This document shows, piece after piece, positions 17,774 to 25,269 of a stretch of DNA of 46,973 nucleotides; position 1 is the stretch's first letter; each line of letters starts with the position of its first letter. The DNA is from Candidatus Azobacteroides sp. (GTDB lineage: Bacteria > Bacteroidota > Bacteroidia > Bacteroidales > WRGA01), in NCBI GenBank assembly GCA_009787405.1, contig WRGA01000112.1, positions 1 to 46,973 on the forward strand. The letters are read 5' to 3'. Both the position numbers and the translations under genes were made by a program. Below the pieces are notes generated by a model, which saw only the letters and a list, made by a program, of their open reading frames with translations, had not been told where the DNA came from and did no database searches.

Positions 17774-19228
17774 ATGAAAAAATATTTACTTATTCTGTTA
17801 ATGAGTGCCTTGAGTGTTGGTTTTACTCAAGCTCAAACGAAAAGTCCGAAAAGAGGGCTTGCGTTCAACGGCCTTGGTGTCGGTGATATTCAATCTTTGT
17901 CGCCGGGCCTCTCGTGGGTTTATAATTGGGAACAATCGACGGGGAATATCGATGCCATGATACAAAATGGCATTGATTATGTTCCGATGGCGTGGAAAGA
18001 TGTGGATTCAGTGAGTTTGCGTAAGTATGTTGAGTCGTATCCGAGTTGTAAATATATTTTAGCCTATAATGAACCGAATTTGACCGATCAGGCAAATATG
18101 ACCCCTGTGCAAGCGGCAGCAATATGGCCCAAATTATCTAAAATTGCAAAAGATCTGGACTTGAAAATTGTGTCGCCTGCAGTGAATTATGGAACATTGC
18201 CCGGTTACAGTGACCCTACTAAATGGCTTGACGATTTTTTTGCCTTGATAGATCCCGATGATATTTCGGCGATTGCTGTTCATTGTTATTTGACAAGTGC
18301 CACGCAGGTAGCATCTTTTATTAATTTATTCAAAAAGTATAACAAACCGATTTGGCTGACCGAATTTTGCTACGATATGAATCTGGCGCCAAGCGCAGCA
18401 ACCCAAAAAAAGTTTTTGGTAGAAACGCTTGATTATTTGGAGTCGGAACCTTATGTTGCCCGATATGCCTGGTTTAAAGAACGGGGGAGCAGCAGTGCAA
18501 ATATTAGCGTCTTACAACGGACGACAGAGGGTTTACTTACGGAATTGGGAGAAATTTTTACCTATATGTCTTCGCACGATGAAAACTATTATTTTACCAC
18601 TGATATTCAAATTCCGGCTACGCAGTATGTCAGCGATAATATAGTGAATATGGAGCAGACAACAGATACCTCAGGACGTATTAATTTATGTGGAATGGGT
18701 ACGAGAAGTTGGACGGAATATAATGTTGATATTCCCGAAACGAGTGAATATAATGTTTATTTTAGAAATTCAAATGAATATGGCCCGCCGGATGTTTCAA
18801 CACTTCAAATTTCGGTAAACGGTATAGAGGCAGGCAATATATCTTTCGATAATCCGGGAGCAGATATATGGAATACGCAAGTGTGCAAAGCTACTTTCCA
18901 ACAAGGAAAACAAAAAATTCGACTTGGTTTTACAAGAGGTGGTCTTCGCATCAATTGGTTGGAAATCACGAAGAATGAACTATCATCTGTTACAAAAGTA
19001 GAAGCAGATGACGGCGTAAAAATTTATCCGAATCCTGTAAAAGATTTTCTATATCTGCAAATTTCCGGGAACACAAAAGTTACGCTGTATGACGTGTACG
19101 GAAAATGTGTTTATGCGGGAGATAACCCGGAATCCATAGATATGACGGCTTATCCTGCCGGCATGTATATACTCGACATGCGTAACGAAGCGGGAGGGCG
19201 GAAAGCGGAAAAAATAATGAAAGAATAA
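17774..19228 (+). CDS. GH128 endo-beta-1,3-glucanase with T9SS sorting domain (first of tandem pair)
   Basis: A 484-aa secreted enzyme predicted to cut inside beta-1,3-glucan. The signal peptide ends near FTQAQTK. The catalytic (beta/alpha)8 barrel spans about residues 25-260 (Glyco_hydro_cc type). It shows ILAYNEPNLTDQANMT, with E100 as likely acid/base, and PIWLTEFCYD, with E197 as likely nucleophile. A beta-sandwich of carbohydrate-binding type follows at about 275-405. A T9SS type A-like domain closes the protein (IYPNPVKDFLYLQISGNTKV, then AYPAGMYILDM). The next gene starts 6 bases after the stop and encodes a paralogue. This copy is visibly A/T-richer than its neighbour in codon choice, hinting at a separate origin. 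Confidence 0.88.
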   Translation: MKKYLLILLMSALSVGFTQAQTKSPKRGLAFNGLGVGDIQSLSPGLSWVYNWEQSTGNIDAMIQNGIDYVPMAWKDVDSVSLRKYVESYPSCKYILAYNEPNLTDQANMTPVQAAAIWPKLSKIAKDLDLKIVSPAVNYGTLPGYSDPTKWLDDFFALIDPDDISAIAVHCYLTSATQVASFINLFKKYNKPIWLTEFCYDMNLAPSAATQKKFLVETLDYLESEPYVARYAWFKERGSSSANISVLQRTTEGLLTELGEIFTYMSSHDENYYFTTDIQIPATQYVSDNIVNMEQTTDTSGRINLCGMGTRSWTEYNVDIPETSEYNVYFRNSNEYGPPDVSTLQISVNGIEAGNISFDNPGADIWNTQVCKATFQQGKQKIRLGFTRGGLRINWLEITKNELSSVTKVEADDGVKIYPNPVKDFLYLQISGNTKVTLYDVYGKCVYAGDNPESIDMTAYPAGMYILDMRNEAGGRKAEKIMKE

Positions 19229-19234
19229 TCCGGT

Positions 19235-21178
19235 ATGAAAAATAAAGGAATAATCATCATCTGTCTGTTGCTGGGGAGCAGTCTTTTTTTACAGGCCCAG
19301 ACACGAAGTCCGAAACGCGGAGTCAGCTTTAATTTCACGAATGATGCTGATTTGGAAGCCCTCCGGCCCGGCACCTCCTGGTTTTACAATTGGGGGCCGA
19401 CGCCGAATAATGTGGTTGACACGTACAACAGTGTTTACGGGTATGAGTTTTGCCCGATGGCTTGGAACGGCAATTGGAATTCGGATGCCATTCGCAATTA
19501 TGTGAAGGCACATCCCGATTGTAAATACATTCTGGCGTTTAACGAACCGAACTTCAGCGATCAGGCGAACATGACCCCCCGGCAGGCGGCAGACAGCTGG
19601 CCGGCTTTGAAAGCATTGGCCTTGGAACTCGGCCTGAAGATTATTTCTCCGGCATGCAATTATAGCGGATGGTCACAATATAGTACCCCTGCCAAATGGT
19701 TCGACGAGTTTTTCCAATATGTGGATATTAATGACGTCGACGGCATCGCCATACACAGTTATATGGGTTGGGCAGTGGCTACGACAGGCTATGTGAAAGA
19801 ATACATCGACCGGTATAACAAACCCCTTTGGCTCACCGAATTTTGCGCGTGGGATAATTTCACTCAGAATCAGGGTGGAACAGCCTTGCAGCAACGCAAA
19901 GAAATGATCGATATGCTCGATTATCTCGAAACCGAACCGATGGTGGCCCGATATGCGTGGTTTATACCCAGACGGGATGAGGTGCAAAATCCGTCATACC
20001 CGTATATGGAATTATTGACCAATACCGGCGGTACGGAAAGAGGCGTGCTTACCGAAACCGGAATGGTTTGGACCTATATGTCGTCGTACGATAAAGATTT
20101 CTACCATAATGTAGATGCGTGCATCGAAGCAGAACATTATATTGTCAAAAGTCCGGGCGTTTATATGGAACAAACGTCCGATGGAGCGGGAGTTCTCGAC
20201 GTATACGACTATACCGGCGGTGCCGGGCTTACTTACAATGTCGATGTACCGTCACCGGGCGATTATACCCTTCGTTTGCGGGCATTGTCGAACACCGATG
20301 CGGTGTTGGACATCACTTCGGCAAAAGAAACGGTTACGAAAACAGTTACGAATACTTCAAATATGTGGGCAGACAGGGAATTTCCGGTATCGTTGAACGC
20401 AGGAAAGCAACAAATCACGTTCAAAATCACTTCAGGAAATCTGAAGTTGAATTATTTTGTGATCACCAATACCGGCGCAACCCCGGATCCGACGCCGAAT
20501 CCACCCGGAGCCGTTGTACTTCCGCCGCCCGTCGGCGATAATCTGGCGTTGAATAAGCCGATTGAATCGGCAAGCAGCACGACCGATTTGCAACAGGCAA
20601 GTTTGGCTGTCGACGGCAATCCCGGTACCCGCTGGGAAAGCCGGCACGGTGAAGACAATAAAATCCTGATCATTGATTTGCAGTCGACCGCGAAGTTGAC
20701 CGACATCATCATCAATTGGGAAGGAGCCTACGCCTCTCAATACAATGTGGAAGTATCGACGGATCAATCTTACTGGACACGAATTTATGACACGACTTCG
20801 GGTGCGGCGGGAGAGACACGGATCACTGTGGATAATGTAGATGCCCGCTACATTAAAATCAATTGCATCAGAAGAGGAACCGTGTACGGATTTTCCATTT
20901 GGGAAGTGGAAGCATACGGAACCGTATCGGCGACAGGTATTGCAACGTCCGAAAAACAAACCGTATCGATTTATCCGAATCCGGTGGAAAAAATAGTATA
21001 TCTCCGGACAGGAGATCAAGACGTAAAAATCATTCTTTCCGACCTGAACGGACGGAAATTATATGAAGGTAAAAATGTAACCTTCGTCGATATGACGGGA
21101 TATGCTCCCGGCATATACCTGCTTACCGTTCAATTCCCGGACGGGGAGAAACGGAATGAGAAAATTATAAAGAAATGA
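19235..21178 (+). CDS. GH128 endo-beta-1,3-glucanase with CBM-like and F5/8 type C domains and T9SS sorting domain
   Basis: A 647-aa paralogue of the preceding gene. The signal peptide ends at LFLQAQ. The GH128 barrel at about 25-270 has ILAFNEPNFSDQANMT (E104) and PLWLTEFCAWDN (E202). Residues about 285-410 form a beta-sandwich like that of the first paralogue. A proline-rich linker (TPDPTPNPPG) leads to an F5/8 type C (discoidin/CBM32-like) domain at about 435-565 (DGNPGTRWESRHGEDNKILI, ARYIKINCIRR). The C-terminal 70 residues are a T9SS sorting domain (VSIYPNPVEKIVYLR, APGIYLLTVQF). The F5/8C domain closely resembles that in the GH3 at 29909-33001. A perfect 19-bp tandem duplication covers its last codons. 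Confidence 0.9.
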   Translation: MKNKGIIIICLLLGSSLFLQAQTRSPKRGVSFNFTNDADLEALRPGTSWFYNWGPTPNNVVDTYNSVYGYEFCPMAWNGNWNSDAIRNYVKAHPDCKYILAFNEPNFSDQANMTPRQAADSWPALKALALELGLKIISPACNYSGWSQYSTPAKWFDEFFQYVDINDVDGIAIHSYMGWAVATTGYVKEYIDRYNKPLWLTEFCAWDNFTQNQGGTALQQRKEMIDMLDYLETEPMVARYAWFIPRRDEVQNPSYPYMELLTNTGGTERGVLTETGMVWTYMSSYDKDFYHNVDACIEAEHYIVKSPGVYMEQTSDGAGVLDVYDYTGGAGLTYNVDVPSPGDYTLRLRALSNTDAVLDITSAKETVTKTVTNTSNMWADREFPVSLNAGKQQITFKITSGNLKLNYFVITNTGATPDPTPNPPGAVVLPPPVGDNLALNKPIESASSTTDLQQASLAVDGNPGTRWESRHGEDNKILIIDLQSTAKLTDIIINWEGAYASQYNVEVSTDQSYWTRIYDTTSGAAGETRITVDNVDARYIKINCIRRGTVYGFSIWEVEAYGTVSATGIATSEKQTVSIYPNPVEKIVYLRTGDQDVKIILSDLNGRKLYEGKNVTFVDMTGYAPGIYLLTVQFPDGEKRNEKIIKK

Positions 21179-21195
21179 GAAAATTATAAAGAAAT
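21158..21195 (+). repeat. Perfect 19-bp tandem duplication across a stop codon
   Basis: The unit GAGAAAATTATAAAGAAAT occurs at 21158-21176 and again at 21177-21195. The first copy encodes the last residues of the GH128 protein, and the TGA stop (21176-21178) forms at the junction. The second copy runs into AAA, giving a TAA in the place of the original stop. The encoded C-terminus EKIIKK is the same with or without the duplication. Confidence 0.85.
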
Positions 21196-21311
21196 AAAAA
21201 TCCGCTTCGGAAAATGATCAGGGTTTAAAATAAATCGAATCATGATTTTTCAGGTAGATTTATGGTGTGATAAGTTGTTTTTTAGTTGTTTTTAATGCTG
21301 TGGTATGCGAG

Positions 21312-21327
21312 CCGGGTTATTTCCCGG
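21312..21327. other. Small hairpin in the GH128-GH16 intergenic region
   Basis: CCGGG (21312-21316) pairs with CCCGG (21323-21327) around TTATTT. No T tract follows directly. The 286-base gap between GH128 and GH16 holds no gene apart from this and the stem-loop at 21373-21431. Confidence 0.35.
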
Positions 21328-21372
21328 TGAAAAACTGATTCATTCCGGAGTGGATTTTTAAAAAGAAAGATT

Positions 21373-21431
21373 ATGAAATGTTCATGATACAAAACTATCA
21401 ACAAGCAAAATGAACCTCATGGACATTTCAT
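21373..21431 (+). promoter_or_regulatory. 15-bp stem-loop in the GH16 5' leader
   Basis: ATGAAATGTTCATGA (21373-21387) pairs with TCATGGACATTTCAT (21417-21431), with one wobble, around a 29-nt A-rich loop. It ends 33 bases before the GH16 ATG. It could be an operator-like inverted repeat, an mRNA stabilising structure or a processing site; the sequence alone does not say. Confidence 0.45.
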
Positions 21432-21464
21432 GTGACCATAATTAAAAAAATAAAAAATAAGCAC

Positions 21465-23000
21465 ATGAAAAATGCAATTGCGACACTGTTATTAGGATGC
21501 TTTTTTCTGTTTTCGACGAAAGCACAAGATACGAATATCCTGATTGATGATTTCGAATCGGGAGACAAAGGCTGGGCGCCTGTTGACGCGGGGTGGGTGG
21601 ACTTTCAAATTGTCGATAATCCGCTCGTTGATGCCGTTAATTCAAGTGCGAAAGTATTGAAAATTACGCGCCACACAGGTACGCAAACTTATGCCGGCGT
21701 GATTTTGCGCGATAAAATCTCGCTCACTTTTGGGACATTGCCCGGTATGTATCGTTTTGGCAAAGTGAAATTTCTGAAACCAAAAGCAGGTGAAGTTACC
21801 CTTAAACTTGAACTGAACGGCGACAATGGTTCGTTTTCTTCGTCGGCACAATATACTGCCATGAATGCGTGGCAGGAAGTGACATTTGATTTGGGCGGCG
21901 CAACAGGAACTGTTTATGACGACTTTTTTATTCAACCTGCAAAAGATGCTGATTTGACAGCTGATGTAACGGTTTATATCGACGATATTTCGTTTGAAAT
22001 CGACCCCGACGCACAGCCGGTTCCTGACCCTGAGTTACCCGGAACCTTTCAATTGGTGTGGGCCGACGAATTTAACGGAAATTCATACGACACGAATATA
22101 TGGAGTCCTCAAATTGCCGGCGATGGTTTCGGCAACAACGAATTGCAGTACTATACCGGCAACGCAAACAATATTTTTACGCGGGACGGCTGCCTCGTGA
22201 TAAAAGCCGTCAAAGAACAGTATCAGAATAGAGACTATACTTCGGGTAAACTTTGGAGTCAGAATAAGAAATATTTCAAGTACGGACGTGTAGAAGCGCG
22301 TTTCAAATTGCCGAAAGGCGTCGGAACGTGGCCTGCAATATGGATGATGCCGCAAAGCAGTGTTTACGGCGGCTGGCCTCGCAGCGGCGAGATTGATGTT
22401 ATGGAATTTGTAGGCTATCAGCCGAACACGATTTTCGGCACCGTGCATTACGGAAATCCCAACCATCAGCAGAGCGGTTCGAGCCTTACGGTCTCCGACC
22501 CCGACGCTTTCCACATCATACGTATAGATTGGGAGCCGGGCTACATCAAATGGTATTTGGACGATAGGCTGTTGTATACCTACAATAACGGATACGCAGG
22601 CTCGGCGCAGTGGCCGTTTGACCAGAATTTTTACGTGATTCTCAACTTTGCCGTCGGCGGAAACTGGGGGGGAGCGCAAGGCGTAGATACAAGCATCTGG
22701 CCTCAGGAGTTTCTGATTGATTATGTGCGTGTGTATCAAAAAGTTGAAGAATCGGGCATCAAAGAAGCATCCGACAAAACATTCAGCATGGAACAACCGA
22801 CCGGAAACACTCTTCGGTTAACCTTGGCATCGTCGCCTTCGACCATTGAAATTTTCACTGTTTCCGGAAGTAAACTGCTGCATCTGCAATCTGTTGCAAA
22901 AGAAGAAACCATTGATATTTCCTCTTATCCGAAAGGAATTTATATCATCCGGGTGACCGGAGATAAAACCGGACGGTCGGATAAGTTCATTAAAAAGTAA
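21465..23000 (+). CDS. GH16 laminarinase-type endo-beta-1,3-glucanase with N-terminal CBM-like and T9SS sorting domains
   Basis: A 511-aa secreted enzyme. The signal peptide ends near FSTKAQDT. Residues about 20-175 form a CBM4-like beta-sandwich (ILIDDFESGDKGWAPVDAGW, TVYIDDISFEID). The GH16 domain at about 190-425 begins with FQLVWADEFNGNSYDTNIW and has the catalytic signature GEIDVMEF: E309 nucleophile, D311 assistant, E314 acid/base. WPFDQNFYVILNFAVGGNWG is typical of the laminarinase subgroup. The last 70 residues form a T9SS domain (TIEIFTVSGSKLL, YPKGIYIIRVTG). An upstream GTG at 21432 is in frame, but the ATG at 21465 directly precedes the signal peptide and is preferred. Substrates are probably laminarin-like or mixed-linkage glucans. 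Confidence 0.92.
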   Translation: MKNAIATLLLGCFFLFSTKAQDTNILIDDFESGDKGWAPVDAGWVDFQIVDNPLVDAVNSSAKVLKITRHTGTQTYAGVILRDKISLTFGTLPGMYRFGKVKFLKPKAGEVTLKLELNGDNGSFSSSAQYTAMNAWQEVTFDLGGATGTVYDDFFIQPAKDADLTADVTVYIDDISFEIDPDAQPVPDPELPGTFQLVWADEFNGNSYDTNIWSPQIAGDGFGNNELQYYTGNANNIFTRDGCLVIKAVKEQYQNRDYTSGKLWSQNKKYFKYGRVEARFKLPKGVGTWPAIWMMPQSSVYGGWPRSGEIDVMEFVGYQPNTIFGTVHYGNPNHQQSGSSLTVSDPDAFHIIRIDWEPGYIKWYLDDRLLYTYNNGYAGSAQWPFDQNFYVILNFAVGGNWGGAQGVDTSIWPQEFLIDYVRVYQKVEESGIKEASDKTFSMEQPTGNTLRLTLASSPSTIEIFTVSGSKLLHLQSVAKEETIDISSYPKGIYIIRVTGDKTGRSDKFIKK

Positions 23001-23210
23001 CAGATTCCGAAAAAGCGGTCTTGTACAATCGGATCGGTCGGAAAGGATCAGAAAGTCACCATACGGATGTGATTGATGCATCTTCTATTGGTATTGGAGC
23101 AACGACAATCAACCAATTGCCGGCACAGGCAAATATAAAATATAGATTTCGCCGGACAGCGCCGGCGGTTTGAAAAGAAGTTTTACCGTAACACGATAAC
23201 CGGCAACCGA

Positions 23211-23252
23211 TTAACTCTTAACTCTTAACTCATAACTCTTAACCCTTAACTC
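23211..23252 (+). repeat. Six tandem TTAACTC heptamers immediately before the GH2 start
   Basis: The heptamers read TTAACTC three times, then ATAACTC, TTAACCC and TTAACTC. They end two bases before the ATG at 23255. They occupy the whole ribosome-contact region. The reverse complement of the unit (GAGTTAA) recurs after the GH2 stop at 25094-25142 and in the elements at 27731-27857 and 29757-29902. Confidence 0.85.
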
Positions 23253-23254
23253 CC

Positions 23255-25102
23255 ATGCCTCGTTTCTGCAACTCTCATATTTTCGCCGCCGAGTACCGGG
23301 TATCGGTTATAAAACTGATTCTGTCGGCGATTTTGGTGTTTTGCGGCGGACTTGAAAGTAAAGCATCCGGGTCGTTGATACAGCATGTTTATAATCGGAC
23401 GTACCTGTCGTTGAACGGGCGGTGGAATTATTTGGTTGATCCGTTGGAAACAGGATATTACGATTATCGTCGTCAGCCTTCGCCGACGGGATTTTTCCAA
23501 GACATTCAGGTGGATAATATCAAAACCTACAAAGAATACGATTTCGATTTGGCGCCGGTGATGGACATCCCCGGCGATTGGAACACTCAAAACGACGAAC
23601 TGTTTTTTTACGAAGGAACAGTTTGGTTCAGACGGATATTCAATTACAAACCGGTTGCGGGAAATCAGGCATTTTTATATTTCGGAGCGGTAAATTACGA
23701 TGCGAAGGTTTATTTAAACGGCGAAAAAGTCGGCGAACATGTCGGCGGCTATACCCCGTTCAATTTCAAGGTCGATCAATTAATCAAACCCGGAAAAAAT
23801 ACATTGATCGTGAAAGTCGACAACAAACGTTATGCCGATGCGGTTCCCACCGTCAATTTCGATTGGTTCAACTACGGCGGCATCACCCGCGACGTATTGT
23901 TGGTGCAACTCCCGCAATCATACATTCAAACATGGAATATCCGACTGAAAAAAGGATCGATGAAAGACCTGTTCGCACAAATACAATTGGCGGGCGACCG
24001 CCTGAAACAAAAAGTGACGGTTGAAATTCCGGAATTGAAACTGAAAAAAGAATTGATCACCGACGAAAACGGTTCGGCAGTATTCGAAGCAGCAATCAGT
24101 CCGCAACTGTGGTCGCCCGAACAACCGAAATTGTACGCGGTGACCATTACCTCCGAAACCGATAAAGTCAACGATGAAATCGGATTCAGAAGCATCGAAA
24201 CACGCGGTCGTGAAATCTTACTCAACGGCAAACCGATTTTCCTGAAAGGAATATCGATTCATGAAGAAGCCCCGTTTCGTTCGGGACGCATTTATTCCGT
24301 CGAGGAAGATAGAACCTTGCTGAATTGGGCGAAAGAGCTGGGATGCAATTATGTGCGTTTGGCTCATTATCCGCACAACGAACAAATGGTGCGTGAAGCC
24401 GAACGCACCGGGTTGATGGTTTGGTCGGAAATACCCGTTTACTGGACGATTCAATGGGAAAACCCGGCAACTTTCGAAAATGCGCAAAACCAGTTGTCGG
24501 ATATGATCGAACGCGATAAAAACCGTGCAAATGTCATCATCTGGTCCATTGCCAACGAAACTCCGCACGGAGATGCGCGCGACAAATTTTTGTCGAGTTT
24601 GTCGACATTTGCCCGCAATAAGGATAACACCCGGCTGATCAGCATGGCGATGGAGCGTTCCGACAAATCTCCCGAAGTGCTTTCCATTCAAGATAAAATG
24701 AGCGATTATGTGGATATCGTCAGTTTCAACCAATACGTGGGCTGGTACGACGGAACCACTGAAAAGCTCGATCGTGTACGCTGGGAAATCGACTATGAGA
24801 AACCGGTGATCATCAGTGAATTTGGCGCCGGCGCCCCGTTCGGAAAGCACGGCGGCAAAACCGACATCTGGACGGAAGAATACCAGGCCGATTTATACGC
24901 CAAAACATTGAAAATGATTGAAGAGAGAATGCCGAAAGTATCCGGCATATCTCCGTGGATATTGATGGATTTTCGTTCACCGAGGCGTTTACTGCCTCAA
25001 ATACAGGACGGGTTCAACCGCAAAGGTCTTATTTCCGACAAAGGACAAAAGAAAGAGGCGTTTTATGTGTTGCAAAGGTGGTACGGACAAGCTAAGAATT
25101 AA
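23255..25102 (+). CDS. GH2 glycosidase (beta-glucuronidase/beta-galactosidase clan) without sorting domain
   Basis: A 615-aa enzyme. A hydrophobic export signal lies at about residues 18-38, preceded by a polar extension. The GH2 sugar-binding domain (about 45-225: LNGRWNYLVDP, FNYGGITRDVLLV), the immunoglobulin-like domain (about 230-320) and the TIM barrel (about 320-600) are in order. The acid/base is E435 in WSIANETPHG and the nucleophile is E522 in ISEFGAGAP. Near the C-terminus, N588-R-K590 matches the NxK motif that binds the glucuronate carboxylate in beta-glucuronidases, though similar strings may occur in other GH2 enzymes. It has no T9SS domain, so it is probably periplasmic. Heptamer arrays flank the gene and its TAA stop lies inside the downstream array. 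Confidence 0.85.
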   Translation: MPRFCNSHIFAAEYRVSVIKLILSAILVFCGGLESKASGSLIQHVYNRTYLSLNGRWNYLVDPLETGYYDYRRQPSPTGFFQDIQVDNIKTYKEYDFDLAPVMDIPGDWNTQNDELFFYEGTVWFRRIFNYKPVAGNQAFLYFGAVNYDAKVYLNGEKVGEHVGGYTPFNFKVDQLIKPGKNTLIVKVDNKRYADAVPTVNFDWFNYGGITRDVLLVQLPQSYIQTWNIRLKKGSMKDLFAQIQLAGDRLKQKVTVEIPELKLKKELITDENGSAVFEAAISPQLWSPEQPKLYAVTITSETDKVNDEIGFRSIETRGREILLNGKPIFLKGISIHEEAPFRSGRIYSVEEDRTLLNWAKELGCNYVRLAHYPHNEQMVREAERTGLMVWSEIPVYWTIQWENPATFENAQNQLSDMIERDKNRANVIIWSIANETPHGDARDKFLSSLSTFARNKDNTRLISMAMERSDKSPEVLSIQDKMSDYVDIVSFNQYVGWYDGTTEKLDRVRWEIDYEKPVIISEFGAGAPFGKHGGKTDIWTEEYQADLYAKTLKMIEERMPKVSGISPWILMDFRSPRRLLPQIQDGFNRKGLISDKGQKKEAFYVLQRWYGQAKN

Positions 25103-25142
25103 GAGTTAAGAATTAAGAGTTAAGAGTTGGGGTTAAGAATTA
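25094..25142 (+). repeat. TTAAGAG/TTAAGAA heptamer array overlapping the GH2 stop
   Basis: TAAGAAT and TAAGAGT heptamers run from the penultimate sense codons of the GH2 gene (aag aat taa) for about 49 bases, with one irregular TGGGGT unit. The array is the reverse complement type of the one at 23211-23252, so the two form an inverted pair around the gene. Confidence 0.8.
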
Positions 25143-25182
25143 AAATTTTGAACGTGTTCTTAAACCAATAAAATACGCGGAC

Positions 25183-25212
25183 TCCGGAGAAAGGGTGAAA
25201 ATCTCCTCCGGA
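25183..25212 (+). terminator. Hairpin between the GH2 gene and the 796-aa protein gene
   Basis: TCCGGAG (25183-25189) pairs with CTCCGGA (25206-25212) around a 16-nt loop, followed by TTCCGGTTTTTCGG with a T run. It probably ends the GH2 message. Confidence 0.5.
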
Positions 25213-25269
25213 TTCCGGTTTTTCGGGAATTAATTAATCAAATGGAAACACTTTTTAAATTCTTAAATT

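Noticed and set aside
22083-22796. 237-codon antisense frame inside the GH16 gene
   Set aside because: It lies opposite the conserved GH16 catalytic domain; the encoded protein resembles nothing known.
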